44,739 bases of DNA from the IMG/VR virus record IMGVR_UViG_3300036846_000566, positions 1-44,739 of that record. One strand, 5' to 3'. The notes beneath the pieces are model-generated. The model saw only the letters and a program-made list of their open reading frames with translations, ran no database searches and was not told the origin of the DNA. This document shows, in pieces, positions 17,738-26,450 of this stretch. The stretch comes from a virus. The position numbers and the translations under genes were made by a program. How positions within the stretch are numbered: position 1 is the stretch's first letter; every line of letters begins with the position of its first letter.

Positions 17738-18414
17738 GTCTGGTGACTCAAGGGCTGCTCACGCTGTTTCAGCTCGACACCACCATGCTGAAGGGCCAGC
17801 TGTTCTACTTTTCGAGCGCCGCCGACTTCGAGCGCTCGATCCTGTGGGGCGGCAACGAGTACGTGCCGTTGCCGATCGACGCCTCGGGCTTCGAGTACAC
17901 GACGCGCGGCGCCATCCCGCAACCCAACATCACGATCAGCAACATCTTCGGCGCCGCCAACACGCTGATCGACAGCTATCAGGGGCTCGTCGGTGCGTGG
18001 CTGAGCCGCTACGTCACGTTGGAGCGCTTCCTCGACGACGGCGAGACGCCCGACCCCAACGCCTTCATCAGCTTCGACAAGTACGTGGTGACACAAAAGA
18101 CCAGCCACACCGCGATCGGCGTCGTCTTCAAGCTCGCCTCCAAGATCGACCAGCAGGGCAGCCAGGTCCCGCGCCGGCTGATCATCCGCGACTTCTGCAG
18201 CCACACCTATCGCTTCTGGGATGCGACGGCCGGCGCGTTCGACTACTCGAAGGCAACGTGCCCCTACACCGGCTCAGACACTTTCGATCCCAACAACAAC
18301 GGCACGTCGCCACCCAACGACGCATGCTCGCGCAACGTCCACGGCTGCGTGCTGCGCTTCCCCGGTCAAGCGCTGCCCGGCCGCTTCTTTCCCGGTGTCG
18401 GGAGAATCCGATGA
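17734..18414 (+). CDS. Minor tail protein, gpL-like
   Basis: A 226-residue tail-tip protein with the lambda gpL layout: N-terminal QGLLTLFQLD, GGNEYVPLPIDASGFEY (39-55) and a C-terminal domain with four cysteines at 155 (RDFCSHTYR), 176 (KATCPYTG), 198 and 205 (ACSRNVHGC). In lambda gpL four C-terminal cysteines hold an iron-sulphur cluster, and their conservation here supports the same. The GTG start overlaps the previous stop (GTGA). Confidence 0.92.
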   Translation: MSLVTQGLLTLFQLDTTMLKGQLFYFSSAADFERSILWGGNEYVPLPIDASGFEYTTRGAIPQPNITISNIFGAANTLIDSYQGLVGAWLSRYVTLERFLDDGETPDPNAFISFDKYVVTQKTSHTAIGVVFKLASKIDQQGSQVPRRLIIRDFCSHTYRFWDATAGAFDYSKATCPYTGSDTFDPNNNGTSPPNDACSRNVHGCVLRFPGQALPGRFFPGVGRIR

Positions 18415-19178
18415 TGACGCCGCCCAGCTGCCCCAAATTTCCCGCGACGTGGACCCCCGACATCCGCAAGGCCGCGCGCATGCACGCCGAGCTGAGCTAC
18501 CCCAAGGAGGCCGCCGGCTTCGTCAAGGGCGACGCTTACGTCGCGCTGCTCAATCGATCGTCGACACCCCACGACGACGTGGTGCTCGACGACGCCGATC
18601 AGCTGCGCGTCGCCGAGGCCGATCTGTTCTTTCACTCGCACCCCGATGGCCTGGGCTGCCCGAGCGAAAGCGACATGCGCTATCAGCTGCAGCTCGGCAT
18701 TCCCTTCGTGATCACCGTCTGGCCGCAAGGCGACGAGTTTTGCTTCGGCGATCAGCTCGACCGCGCGCCTCTCGTGGGTCGCGCGTTCCGGCACGGGGTC
18801 CATGATTGCTACTCGCTGATCCGCGACTGGTTTCATCTGCAGGGCGTCGACCTGCCGACCGGCCCGCGCGGCTGGGAATGGTGGCTGAAGGGCCAGCAGC
18901 TCTACATCGACAACTTTCCCGGCGCGGGCTTCGAGCAGATCGCGCTCGGCGACGCGACGCGGCCGGGCGATCTCGTGCTGTCGGCGTTCCAGAACAAGAC
19001 GCCGATGCACGGTGCGTTGATCTATGACGACCACCTGCTCCTGCATCACATCGCGGGCGTGCGGCCGGTCGACATTACGCGACTCTCGGCGGTCGTGCCG
19101 CGCGTGCGCTGGGTCCGCTTCGCCACGATGGCGCTGCGCCTGCGCGACTTCACGCCCAAGCCGTTGAAGCTGATCTAG
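18411..19178 (+). CDS. Tail assembly peptidase, gpK-like (JAMM + NlpC/P60)
   Basis: A 255-residue protein with two domains. The first is a JAB1/MPN metalloprotease: E33 (YPKEAAGF) and the full JAMM motif H75-x-H77-x7-S85-x2-D88 (FHSHPDGLGCPSESD). The second is NlpC/P60-like: catalytic C133 in GVHDCYSLIRDW and H200 in TPMHGALIYDD, with RPGDLVL preceding. In lambda, gpK acts in tail-tip assembly and peptidoglycan passage. GGGAGA lies ahead of the ATG, which overlaps the gpL stop. Confidence 0.93.
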   Translation: MMTPPSCPKFPATWTPDIRKAARMHAELSYPKEAAGFVKGDAYVALLNRSSTPHDDVVLDDADQLRVAEADLFFHSHPDGLGCPSESDMRYQLQLGIPFVITVWPQGDEFCFGDQLDRAPLVGRAFRHGVHDCYSLIRDWFHLQGVDLPTGPRGWEWWLKGQQLYIDNFPGAGFEQIALGDATRPGDLVLSAFQNKTPMHGALIYDDHLLLHHIAGVRPVDITRLSAVVPRVRWVRFATMALRLRDFTPKPLKLI

Positions 19179-19189
19179 GGAGGCGACCG

Positions 19190-19360
19190 ATGAACATCGG
19201 ATTGGCGTTCTGGATTCTCATGCTGATCTGGCTCGTGTTCGGCCTTGCGTGGCACTTCGGCTGGATCGGCGCCTACGGCCCCTGGGGCGGCTCGCTGCTC
19301 CTGTTCGTGCTCCTCCTGTTGCTCGGCTGGAAAGTGTTCGGCCCGCCGCTGCATCCGTAA
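19190..19360 (+). CDS. Small two-helix membrane protein
   Basis: A 56-residue very hydrophobic protein: MNIGLAFWILMLIWLVFGLA forms one transmembrane helix and GGSLLLFVLLLLLGWKVF a second. AGGGAGG provides a strong ribosome-binding site. It lies between the K- and I-like genes with no intergenic gap to the I gene. A lysis-related or superinfection-exclusion role is possible but unsupported; many siphophages carry a small membrane gene here. Confidence 0.75.
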   Translation: MNIGLAFWILMLIWLVFGLAWHFGWIGAYGPWGGSLLLFVLLLLLGWKVFGPPLHP

Positions 19361-20008
19361 ATGCTGCGCGACATCTACCTCCACGGCGCGCCGGGCCGCA
19401 CCTACGGTCGGCACTTCCGTCTCGACGTCAGTACCCCGCACGAGGCGGTGCGTGCGCTCTCGGCACTCCGCCCGCCGCTGCGGTCGGTGTTTCGTGAGGG
19501 CGTCTGGCGCGTCGTGGCGGGGCCGCCGCGCTTGCGCTACGCGATCGAGCCCGACCAGCTCGGGATGCGCCTCGGCAGCCAGCCGCTGCACATCGTGCCC
19601 GCTACCCGACCGGCCGGCTCGGCTGGCGGCGTCGGCAAGATCGTGGTCGGCGTCGCCCTGGTCGGCGCGGCGATCGTGCTCTCGGGCGGCACGCTCGCGG
19701 CGCCGCTCGCGGGCTTGACGGCGACCGCTTTCACGGTAGGCGGCCTCGGCGTCACCTACGGCACGGTGGCGGCGCTCGGCGTGTCGATGGTGCTGGCGGG
19801 CACGGCGGGCCTGCTCAGCCAGGGCGTCGACCAGTCGGCGACCAGCCGCGCATCACCGCAGGATCAGCCGTCGTTCCTGTTCAACGGCGTCACCAACAAC
19901 ACCCAGCCGGGCGGGCCCGTGCCGCTGGTCTATGGCACACACATGGTGGGCTCGATCGTGGTGAGCGCCGGCATCAACGTCGGGGACATCCCGCAGTGGT
20001 ACACATGA
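19361..20008 (+). CDS. Tail assembly protein, gpI-like
   Basis: A 215-residue protein. The N-terminal half is ubiquitin-like as in lambda gpI (RTYGRHFRLDVSTPHEAVRA, FREGVWRVVAG). It is followed by a hydrophobic Gly/Ala-rich region (about 85-155; KIVVGVALVGAAIVLSGGT) and the conserved C-terminal FNGVTNNTQPGGPVPLVYG block, a hallmark of gpI family members. The start codon directly follows the preceding stop, and the 3' end overlaps the J gene. Confidence 0.92.
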   Translation: MLRDIYLHGAPGRTYGRHFRLDVSTPHEAVRALSALRPPLRSVFREGVWRVVAGPPRLRYAIEPDQLGMRLGSQPLHIVPATRPAGSAGGVGKIVVGVALVGAAIVLSGGTLAAPLAGLTATAFTVGGLGVTYGTVAALGVSMVLAGTAGLLSQGVDQSATSRASPQDQPSFLFNGVTNNTQPGGPVPLVYGTHMVGSIVVSAGINVGDIPQWYT

Positions 20009-23000
20009 GCCGGCGGCCTGACGGTACTTTCCTCGAGGAGCCGCGGCCGGGCTTGCGCGTCGTCGTCAAGAAGGGCGGCGGCAAGGGCGACTCGGCGAGC
20101 GCGCCGCAGACCACCGACACGGCGGCCGATCTGCGCTCGATCGCCTACATCTCGGTCCTCGATCTCTTGTGCGAAGGCAACATCAAGGGCCTGCACACCG
20201 GCGACTGGCGCTCGTTGTTCCTCGACGGCACGCCGTTCCAGAACGCCGACAGCTCCTACAACTTCCGCGCGCCGATCACCTACATCGTCCACGGCACGCC
20301 CAACCAAGAGGTCATTCCCGGCTTCCCCAACCAGCAGAACACCGTCTCGGTCGGCATCCAGATGTTCTACAGCCAAGCGCTGATCCGCCGGGTCAATCCC
20401 GGCACGACCAGCTGCAACGTGCTGGTGCAAGTCGACGCGCTGTTCTACACGACGCCGCAAGGCCAGCTGAACGACACCGGCGTCACCTACAACGTGTATT
20501 ACCGCTATGGCGACGGCGGCTGGATTCTCGGGCAGGCAGTGACGATCCAGGGCAAGACCACGTCGCCCTACCAGCGCGGCTCGCTGATCTTCTTCTCGCC
20601 GACCACCGAGTCGATCGACATTCAGGTGTTTCGCACCACGCCCGACAACACCGACGAGAACCGCCAGGACGTGTTGCGCTGGGTGAGCTACACCGAGAAC
20701 ATCGATCAAACGCTCAACTACGCCGACACGGCGATGGTCGGCTTTCAGGCCGACAGCCACTACTGGCCGTCGATCCCGCAGCGCGCCTACTGGCTCGACG
20801 GGCGCATCGTGCAAATCCCGTCGAACTATGATCCGGTCAACCGCACCTACTCGGGCGACTGGGACGGCACCTTCGTTTGGGACTTCACCAACAACCCGGC
20901 CTGGGTCCTCTACGACATCATGACCGACACGCGCGCCGGCTGCGGGCGCGACATCGACGCCGGCTCGATCGACAAGTGGGGACTGTACGAGGCGGCCCAG
21001 TACAACGATGAGTGGGTGCCCGATCAGGAAGGCGGCTTCGAGCCGCGCTTCACCTGCAATTGCGTGATCAACACGCGCCAGGATGCCTACACCGTGCTCG
21101 CCGCCGTGGCCTCGTCGATGCGCGCGCTGCTGTACTACTCCAACGGCATGATCATGATCGCGCAGGACCGGCCGCAGCCGGCGCCGACGCGCTACTTCTC
21201 GCCGGCCAACGTCGAGAACGGGCTTTTCGACTACGCCGGCACCGACGTTCGGTCGATGTTCAATGCGGCGGCGATCACGTGGAACAACCCCGACGAGATG
21301 TATCAGCCGAACGTCGATCTTGTGGTCGACCCGTCGTTGCTCGCCACCCAGGAATATCGCGACACCAGCCAGACGGCGTTCGGCACGACCTCGCGCGGGC
21401 AGGCGATCCGGCTCGGCCGCTGGCTGGTGTTCACGTCGCAATACGAGACGGAGCTCGTCACCATCAAGACCTCGATCGAGAATGCCGACGTGCGACCGGG
21501 CGAGATCGTCGCCATCACCGATCCCAGCCGGGCCGGTGCGCGACTCGGCGGTCGCACGCTGTTCGACGAAGGGGCCGACACAGTCACGCTCGACGAGCAG
21601 CAATCGCAGACGATCAATCTCGGCTGGACGCTGTGGCTCACCGTGGGCAGCGCCGACGATGCCCCGCTCACCATCTTCAGCGCCACGATCACGGCCATCC
21701 TGGGCAACGGCCAGTACCGCCTCAACGCCAAGCCCATGGCGGTGCCGGCCGGCTCGCTGTGGGTTGCCCAGGCGAGCACCGTCAACCCGACGCTGTGGCG
21801 CGTGCTCAGCGTGCAGGATCAATCCAACGCGGCGTTTCAGATCCTCGCCTCTCAGTACGAGCCCACGAAATACACCTACGTCGACTATGGTCCGCTTCTG
21901 CCCGAGGCGCCGACATCGCTGCTGCCGAGCGGCCCGATCAAGCCGCCGAGCGCGGTTGCGGTGAAGGAGTACATCTATCTCGACAATGCCGGCGCGATTC
22001 AGTTCGGCATGACGGTGTCGTGGACCGCCTCGCCCGATCCGCGCACCGCCAACTACATCCTGCAGGCCAACGGCCCCGGCGGCGACCTCCGCACCTATCG
22101 TCACATCATCGGCGTGTCCTACGATGTGGCACCGGCGCACTACGGCACGTGGCAGCTGAGCGTGACGGCGATCGACAATCTCGGTCGCTACTCCGCGGCT
22201 GCGACGATCACCTACCTGACGATCGGCCTCACCAAGCCGCCGGCCGCACCGTCGTCGCTCTACCTCTTGCCCCAGGGCAACGTGTTGCACCTGACGTGGC
22301 CCGCGACCGGGGAAATCAATCTCCTGTTCTGGTGGCTGAAATGGTCGCCAGTGACCGATGGCTCGGCGAGCTGGGCGACCGCCACCACCATCGCGGCGCG
22401 CGTCGATAAGAGCACGCTGCAATTCGACACGCCGCTGCGCGCCGGCACCTACCTGATCAAGGCGGTCAACGCGCTCGGGATCGAGAGCACCATTCCCGCC
22501 GTGGCGATCTGCCTCATTCAGCAGTCGTTCGCCAACGTGATTTTCGACGAGGCCGAGCAGCCGTCGTGGGCCGGCACGCGCGGCAAGTGGCGGCCCAATC
22601 TCAGCGAGTTGTGGCTGCCGCCGCCCAGCGCGCGCGAAGCCACCGACAGCGACTATCCGGGGCAGCGCGCGCCGACTCCGTCGAGCGACGGCTTTCCCAA
22701 TCGCGTCGCGGCCTATGACTTCATCAACGCGCTCGACATCGGGCTGGCCGGCGAAGTGACGATGGATGCCGTCGTGCAGGCCTACGGCGACCTGATGAGT
22801 GGCGACACCATGTCGAGCTGGGTGCCGCTGTCGTCGGCGACGCCGCTCGCGTCCGGCACCGGCCCGAGCTATCGCATGTCGAGCTGGGTGCCGCTCGCCG
22901 TCGCCAAGCCGCTCGCCATGGGCTCGTCGTCGGCCTGGGACGCGCACGTCGAGGCGCGCGTCAGCCAGGACGGCAGCGCGTGGGGCAGCTGGTTCCCGTG

Positions 23001-23367
23001 CAAGTCGACCACGATCACCGGGCAGGCGTTTCAGTGGCGCCTGATCGGTTCGATCTACGATCTCGCCACCACGCTGCGCGCGACGCGGGCCGAGGTCGTG
23101 GTGAGCGTCCGCACGCGCACCCAGGAGGGCAACGACGTGGCGCTCGACGCCACCACTGGCGCGCTCACCGTCAGTTTTTCGCCGCCGTTCGCCGTCACGC
23201 CCAACGTGCAATTCACCGCGCGCCAGGGACTCGCGCCGGGCGGCAACATCGTGCTCGTGACAGCGACCCGCGATTCGTTCACCGCGCAGCATCTGGATGC
23301 GAGCGGCGCCGACGTGGGCGGCGGTTCGATCGACTATGTCGCCACCGGCTACGGGAGCCACGCATGA
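20005..23367 (+). CDS. Tail tip / host specificity protein, gpJ-like
   Basis: A 1120-residue central tail-tip protein. Residues 1-620 follow the gpJ family (early block SIAYISVLDLLCEGNIKGL; PAWVLYDIMTDTRAGCG near 300-316; DAYTVLAAVASSMRALLYYS near 375). The region 660-840 has fibronectin III-like repeats (FGMTVSWTASPDPRTANYIL, WQLSVTAIDNLGRYSAA). The C-terminal part contains a tandem duplication (MSSWVPL...KPLA type, 22 residues apart) and a beta-rich end (SWVPL, ALTVSFSPPFAVTPNVQF). The C-terminus probably determines receptor binding. The ATG overlaps the gpI stop (ATGA). Confidence 0.93.
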   Translation: MSRRPDGTFLEEPRPGLRVVVKKGGGKGDSASAPQTTDTAADLRSIAYISVLDLLCEGNIKGLHTGDWRSLFLDGTPFQNADSSYNFRAPITYIVHGTPNQEVIPGFPNQQNTVSVGIQMFYSQALIRRVNPGTTSCNVLVQVDALFYTTPQGQLNDTGVTYNVYYRYGDGGWILGQAVTIQGKTTSPYQRGSLIFFSPTTESIDIQVFRTTPDNTDENRQDVLRWVSYTENIDQTLNYADTAMVGFQADSHYWPSIPQRAYWLDGRIVQIPSNYDPVNRTYSGDWDGTFVWDFTNNPAWVLYDIMTDTRAGCGRDIDAGSIDKWGLYEAAQYNDEWVPDQEGGFEPRFTCNCVINTRQDAYTVLAAVASSMRALLYYSNGMIMIAQDRPQPAPTRYFSPANVENGLFDYAGTDVRSMFNAAAITWNNPDEMYQPNVDLVVDPSLLATQEYRDTSQTAFGTTSRGQAIRLGRWLVFTSQYETELVTIKTSIENADVRPGEIVAITDPSRAGARLGGRTLFDEGADTVTLDEQQSQTINLGWTLWLTVGSADDAPLTIFSATITAILGNGQYRLNAKPMAVPAGSLWVAQASTVNPTLWRVLSVQDQSNAAFQILASQYEPTKYTYVDYGPLLPEAPTSLLPSGPIKPPSAVAVKEYIYLDNAGAIQFGMTVSWTASPDPRTANYILQANGPGGDLRTYRHIIGVSYDVAPAHYGTWQLSVTAIDNLGRYSAAATITYLTIGLTKPPAAPSSLYLLPQGNVLHLTWPATGEINLLFWWLKWSPVTDGSASWATATTIAARVDKSTLQFDTPLRAGTYLIKAVNALGIESTIPAVAICLIQQSFANVIFDEAEQPSWAGTRGKWRPNLSELWLPPPSAREATDSDYPGQRAPTPSSDGFPNRVAAYDFINALDIGLAGEVTMDAVVQAYGDLMSGDTMSSWVPLSSATPLASGTGPSYRMSSWVPLAVAKPLAMGSSSAWDAHVEARVSQDGSAWGSWFPCKSTTITGQAFQWRLIGSIYDLATTLRATRAEVVVSVRTRTQEGNDVALDATTGALTVSFSPPFAVTPNVQFTARQGLAPGGNIVLVTATRDSFTAQHLDASGADVGGGSIDYVATGYGSHA
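22810..22895 (+). repeat. In-frame tandem repeat inside the gpJ gene
   Basis: The 20-base unit ATGTCGAGCTGGGTGCCGCT occurs at 22810 and again at 22876, 66 bases (22 codons) apart, giving two MSSWVPL units. It lies in the region expected to vary with host range. Confidence 0.85.
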
Positions 23368-24047
23368 CGCAATTCGATTTCGGCACTATCGACCCCACCG
23401 TGGTCGACGGCACTGAGCTTGGCGACGATCTCAACCAGTGGCGCGATGCGATCTACAGCATGCACCGCGCCGGGACGCGCCCGTCCTACATCGTGCCCGG
23501 CATGATGTGGATCGACGACTCGGGCGGCGCCTCGAGCTGGCTGCTGAAGGTGTATTTCGGGGCGACGCTCGGCGACACCGTGTTCGCCACCTACAACTCG
23601 GTGACTGGCAAGATCACGATCGGCACCGGCGAGGCGTCGTCGTTCTCGGCCAGCAAGAGCGCTGACCAGCGGGCCGGCGCGGGCGCCACGGTCACAGTGA
23701 GCTTCGACGCGGTGAAGTTCAACGCTGATGGCTCGTACAACGCCTCGACCAACGTCTGGACCCCGGCTGTGCCTGGGCTCTATCAGGTGAGCTATGGCAT
23801 GGGCATCGTCGCCGATGCCGGCAACGTGTCGGTCGGCGGCCTGATCTATCGGGCGCGCGACACCGCGACCTTCTTCCCCAACTACCAATTCATGGACGTC
23901 GCCGGGGGCGGCATGACGCTGGTCGGCTCAGGCCCGATCCGCATGGCTGCCGCCGACACGCTGATCGTGCAGTTCGCCAACGATCCCGGCACCGGCACGT
24001 CGGTCAAGAACGCTGCGTGGTTCGGCGCCAGCTGGATCGCACCGTAG
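23364..24047 (+). CDS. Tail fibre protein with C1q-like domain
   Basis: A 227-residue protein. The N-terminal ~80 residues are likely a tail-attachment region (FGTIDPTVVDGTELGDDLNQ). From about 105 onward the pattern is that of a C1q/TNF-like jelly roll: VSFDAVKFNADGSYNASTNV, WTPAVPGLYQVSYGMGI, MAAADTLIVQFANDPGTG and the final AAWFGASWI strand. Such domains are trimeric ligand binders, so a tip receptor-binding role is likely. Start overlaps the gpJ stop. Confidence 0.8.
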   Translation: MTQFDFGTIDPTVVDGTELGDDLNQWRDAIYSMHRAGTRPSYIVPGMMWIDDSGGASSWLLKVYFGATLGDTVFATYNSVTGKITIGTGEASSFSASKSADQRAGAGATVTVSFDAVKFNADGSYNASTNVWTPAVPGLYQVSYGMGIVADAGNVSVGGLIYRARDTATFFPNYQFMDVAGGGMTLVGSGPIRMAAADTLIVQFANDPGTGTSVKNAAWFGASWIAP

Positions 24048-24056
24048 GAGAGCGCC

Positions 24057-25127
24057 ATGGCAACGATGATCGATCCCACGGCCGCGGCGCGCCTTCCGAC
24101 GCTCGCCATCGAGATCGCCCGCGCCCGGACCCGCTGCGGCAACATCCACATGGTGCAGCACTGGCAGCTCAACGACGCGCCGCTGATCCGCAACTGCACC
24201 GCCTACCTGCGCGCCACGCAGGGCAATCAAGCGCTGTTCGATCAGTGTGACACGCTGGCCGGCATGCTCGACGACGCGCTGTCGCGACTGGGCAACTTCA
24301 CCCGACTGTGGCCGCTCGAAGCCTACGGCACGCAGCTCAGTCAGCTCGCCACGATGGTCGTCAATCCCAGCACCACGCAGCCGTGGGCGAGCAAGGTGGT
24401 CGCGGCCGGCGGCGCGATCTCCGATGCCTTCCGCGCACGCATCGACAATTTCGCCGGCTCGCTGATCTCGGGCGGCGTGTGGCCGCTGCTCGCCGACGCC
24501 TGGATGCTCCATTGCGAGAACATGATCCAGGCGCTGGTGAGCCTGAAGCTCGCCCGTCTCGGCGTCGCAGTGAATGCGCCGACCTTGCAGGTGCTCAGCG
24601 GCGTGAAGTTCGACGGCGTGGCGAACTACATCGACACCGGCTTCATCCCCGCCAACGACGGCCCGGCCGTGGGCATGACCATCAATGCCTGCCGGATCGC
24701 CGCGCGCGAGGCGGTCGACCTCGCGGCCAACGCCTACACGCTCGGCACCTTCACCGGCTCCGCTCGCTCGCTGGCGATCAAGGCGCACAATGCGCCCACG
24801 ACCGCGGCGGTCGAGGCGTCGGGCGGCGCCGGGGGCGTCGCGACCCTGATCACCCAGTCGAGCGCATCGATCATCAGCGCGTCGCGCACCGGGCCGACGA
24901 CCCTGATCGCGCGCCAGGACGGCCAGCCGCTCAGCGTCACGCCGCACACCACCTGGGCTACGTTTTTGCCGACGAACAGCCTGTGGTTCGGCGGCCGCAA
25001 CAACGCTGGCGCGCTCAACGTGCCCAAGGCCTGCACGCTGGCCTATGCCTCGTCCGGCGCGCTGCTCACCGACGCCCAGGCCGTGGCCGAGGCCACCGCC
25101 GTCAACAACTTCATCGCTGCGGGGTAA
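24057..25127 (+). CDS. LamG-like tail tip protein
   Basis: A 356-residue protein. The N-terminal 160 residues are helical (including ALFDQCDTLAGMLDDALSRL). The rest resembles a concanavalin/LamG fold: VLSGVKFDGVANYIDTGFIP (about 182-201), AYTLGTFTGSARSLAIKAHN and SLWFGGRNNAGALN, ending in a TDAQAVAEATAVNNFIAA helix. The 932-residue fibre gene has a recognisably similar domain, suggesting duplication. GGAGAGC precedes the ATG. Likely a carbohydrate-binding tip component. Confidence 0.75.
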   Translation: MATMIDPTAAARLPTLAIEIARARTRCGNIHMVQHWQLNDAPLIRNCTAYLRATQGNQALFDQCDTLAGMLDDALSRLGNFTRLWPLEAYGTQLSQLATMVVNPSTTQPWASKVVAAGGAISDAFRARIDNFAGSLISGGVWPLLADAWMLHCENMIQALVSLKLARLGVAVNAPTLQVLSGVKFDGVANYIDTGFIPANDGPAVGMTINACRIAAREAVDLAANAYTLGTFTGSARSLAIKAHNAPTTAAVEASGGAGGVATLITQSSASIISASRTGPTTLIARQDGQPLSVTPHTTWATFLPTNSLWFGGRNNAGALNVPKACTLAYASSGALLTDAQAVAEATAVNNFIAAG

Positions 25128-25131
25128 AGCC

Positions 25132-25383
25132 ATGGTCGACGATCCTCTCATCCTGATCCTGACACCCGAGATCGCCGACGCCGTGCGCGGCCCATCCGAT
25201 CTCACGGAGGCGGCGGCGCTTCATCCGCAGCCGCTCACCGATGGCCGATTCTTTCTCGGCGCGAGCGTGCTCGACGCGACAGCCCACAGCGAGCATGCCG
25301 AGCTGCTGGCGACCTGCCCGCAGGTGCCCTTTTCGACTGTCGTGTCGCTGCTGCCGCCCGAGGCGACGAGCGACGAGACGTGA
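25132..25383 (+). CDS. Small protein downstream of tail fibres
   Basis: An 83-residue protein starting MVDDPLILILTPEIADAVRG, with an acidic Pro/Glu-rich C-terminus. The stop overlaps the GTG of the holin-like gene. No domain is recognised; it may be a small fibre accessory or chaperone by position. Confidence 0.65.
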   Translation: MVDDPLILILTPEIADAVRGPSDLTEAAALHPQPLTDGRFFLGASVLDATAHSEHAELLATCPQVPFSTVVSLLPPEATSDET

Positions 25384-25610
25384 GCGATCGGCCGCCGTTC
25401 GACCTACAGCGCGCCGCCTTCTGGCTGATCGCCTTCGTCATCGGTGTCGAGGCGCTCGTCGCGGTGCTCGGCTTCGCGGCCTGCGTCTGGCATGCCGAGC
25501 TGATCCTCAACAGTCCCGAGATCAAGTGCGACCCCGACAATCGTCTGGCGCAGCTGCTCGCCGCCGCGCTGGCCGCCGCGCTGGCGCTGTGGGGAGTACG
25601 CAAGAATTGA
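25380..25610 (+). CDS. Putative holin
   Basis: A 76-residue membrane protein with two predicted helices, AAFWLIAFVIGVEALVAVLG (12-31, extending to ~36) and LAQLLAAALAAALALWGV (56-73), joined by a polar loop and ending in a short basic tail (RKN). Small size, two membrane segments and location immediately before the endolysin gene fit a class II holin. The GTG start overlaps the preceding stop. Confidence 0.65.
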   Translation: MSDRPPFDLQRAAFWLIAFVIGVEALVAVLGFAACVWHAELILNSPEIKCDPDNRLAQLLAAALAAALALWGVRKN

Positions 25611-25618
25611 AGGAACGA

Positions 25619-26059
25619 ATGCCGACGACCCTGTTGACGCCGCACTTCACGCTCGGCGAATTCACCGCGTCGCAGACCGCCGCTCGTCTCGGCGTCGGCA
25701 ACGCGCCCAACGAGATCGAGCTGGCCAATCTGCGCCGCCTCGCCGTCGTCATGGAACAGGTGCGCACGATCCTGCGCGACAAGCCGATCCTGATCTCAAG
25801 CGGCTATCGATCGAGCGAGATCAATCGTGCCGTTGGCGGTGCGCAGAGCAGCGCGCACGTAAGCGGGCTCGCCGTCGACTTCACGTGCCCAGGTTTCGGC
25901 GATCCATTGACGATCTGTCGCGCGCTCGCGTCGCACATGCCGGCGCTCGGGATCGATCAGCTGATCTATGAGTTTGCCAGCTGGGTGCATCTTGGCCTGC
26001 CGGTGCCGCGCCTGATGCAGCTCACGATCGACAGCGCCGGCACGCGCAACGGTTTCTAA
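25619..26059 (+). CDS. Endolysin, M15-type peptidase
   Basis: A 146-residue zinc D-Ala-D-Ala carboxypeptidase-like enzyme that would cleave peptidoglycan peptides at lysis. Zinc ligands are visible as H80 and D87 in SAHVSGLAVDF and H124 in SWVHLGL; ISSGYRSSEINRAVGG (59-74) is the conserved substrate-side loop. No signal peptide is seen, so release depends on the adjacent holin. AAGGAACGA lies before the ATG. Confidence 0.92.
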   Translation: MPTTLLTPHFTLGEFTASQTAARLGVGNAPNEIELANLRRLAVVMEQVRTILRDKPILISSGYRSSEINRAVGGAQSSAHVSGLAVDFTCPGFGDPLTICRALASHMPALGIDQLIYEFASWVHLGLPVPRLMQLTIDSAGTRNGF

Positions 26060-26078
26060 ACGAAAGGAGAACCCTGAC

Positions 26079-26396
26079 ATGGCCGCAACACCGCTCACGA
26101 TCGAGGGCCACGCCGTGGCTGCGCGACTCGGCAACTGTCTCGCGTCAATGGGCAACGCCATGGTGATGCAGCAAATGGGCGAATTCGACCCCGCCACCGT
26201 GCAGGCGATCAGCGCTCGACTGTTGGAGCTCGACGCCGCCTACTCGCCCGCCAACATCTCGACGCTGGGCAAGATCGCCAACGAGCTGAGCCACATGACC
26301 GGCTGCGACGGCAACATCACGTTTCTCGACGCTGCGGCGGGGGATGGCGCGACGCTCGACGCGATCGTGAGCGATCTCGAAGCGCTTGAGCCGTAG
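26079..26396 (+). CDS. Unknown small protein after the endolysin
   Basis: A 105-residue mildly acidic protein starting MAATPLTIEGHAVAARLGN, with helices around VQAISARLLELDAAY and TLGKIANELSHMTG. GAAAGGAG gives a strong ribosome-binding site. It is the last gene of the rightward late block. No spanin features (no lipobox or membrane helix) are seen. Function unknown. Confidence 0.65.
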   Translation: MAATPLTIEGHAVAARLGNCLASMGNAMVMQQMGEFDPATVQAISARLLELDAAYSPANISTLGKIANELSHMTGCDGNITFLDAAAGDGATLDAIVSDLEALEP

Positions 26397-26398
26397 CC

Positions 26399-26427
26399 AA
26401 AAAAAGACCCTCGCCGAAGCGAGGGTC
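26399..26427 (-). terminator. Strong intrinsic terminator of the H1-like gene
   Basis: GACCCTCGC pairs perfectly with GCGAGGGTC (26406-26414 / 26419-26427) around a CGAA loop. Read leftward, the stem is followed by seven Ts (26405-26399). It lies 24 bases after the leftward gene's stop. Read rightward there is no T-run, so late transcripts may pass. Confidence 0.88.
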
Positions 26428-26450
26428 CTGTTGAAGTCGAGCGCGGCCCG

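Noticed and set aside
19930-23361. A 1143-codon leftward open frame
   Set aside because: It is exactly antisense to the gpJ-like gene. Its translation is Arg/Val/Gly-rich without domains, a side effect of GC-rich codon use in the real gene.
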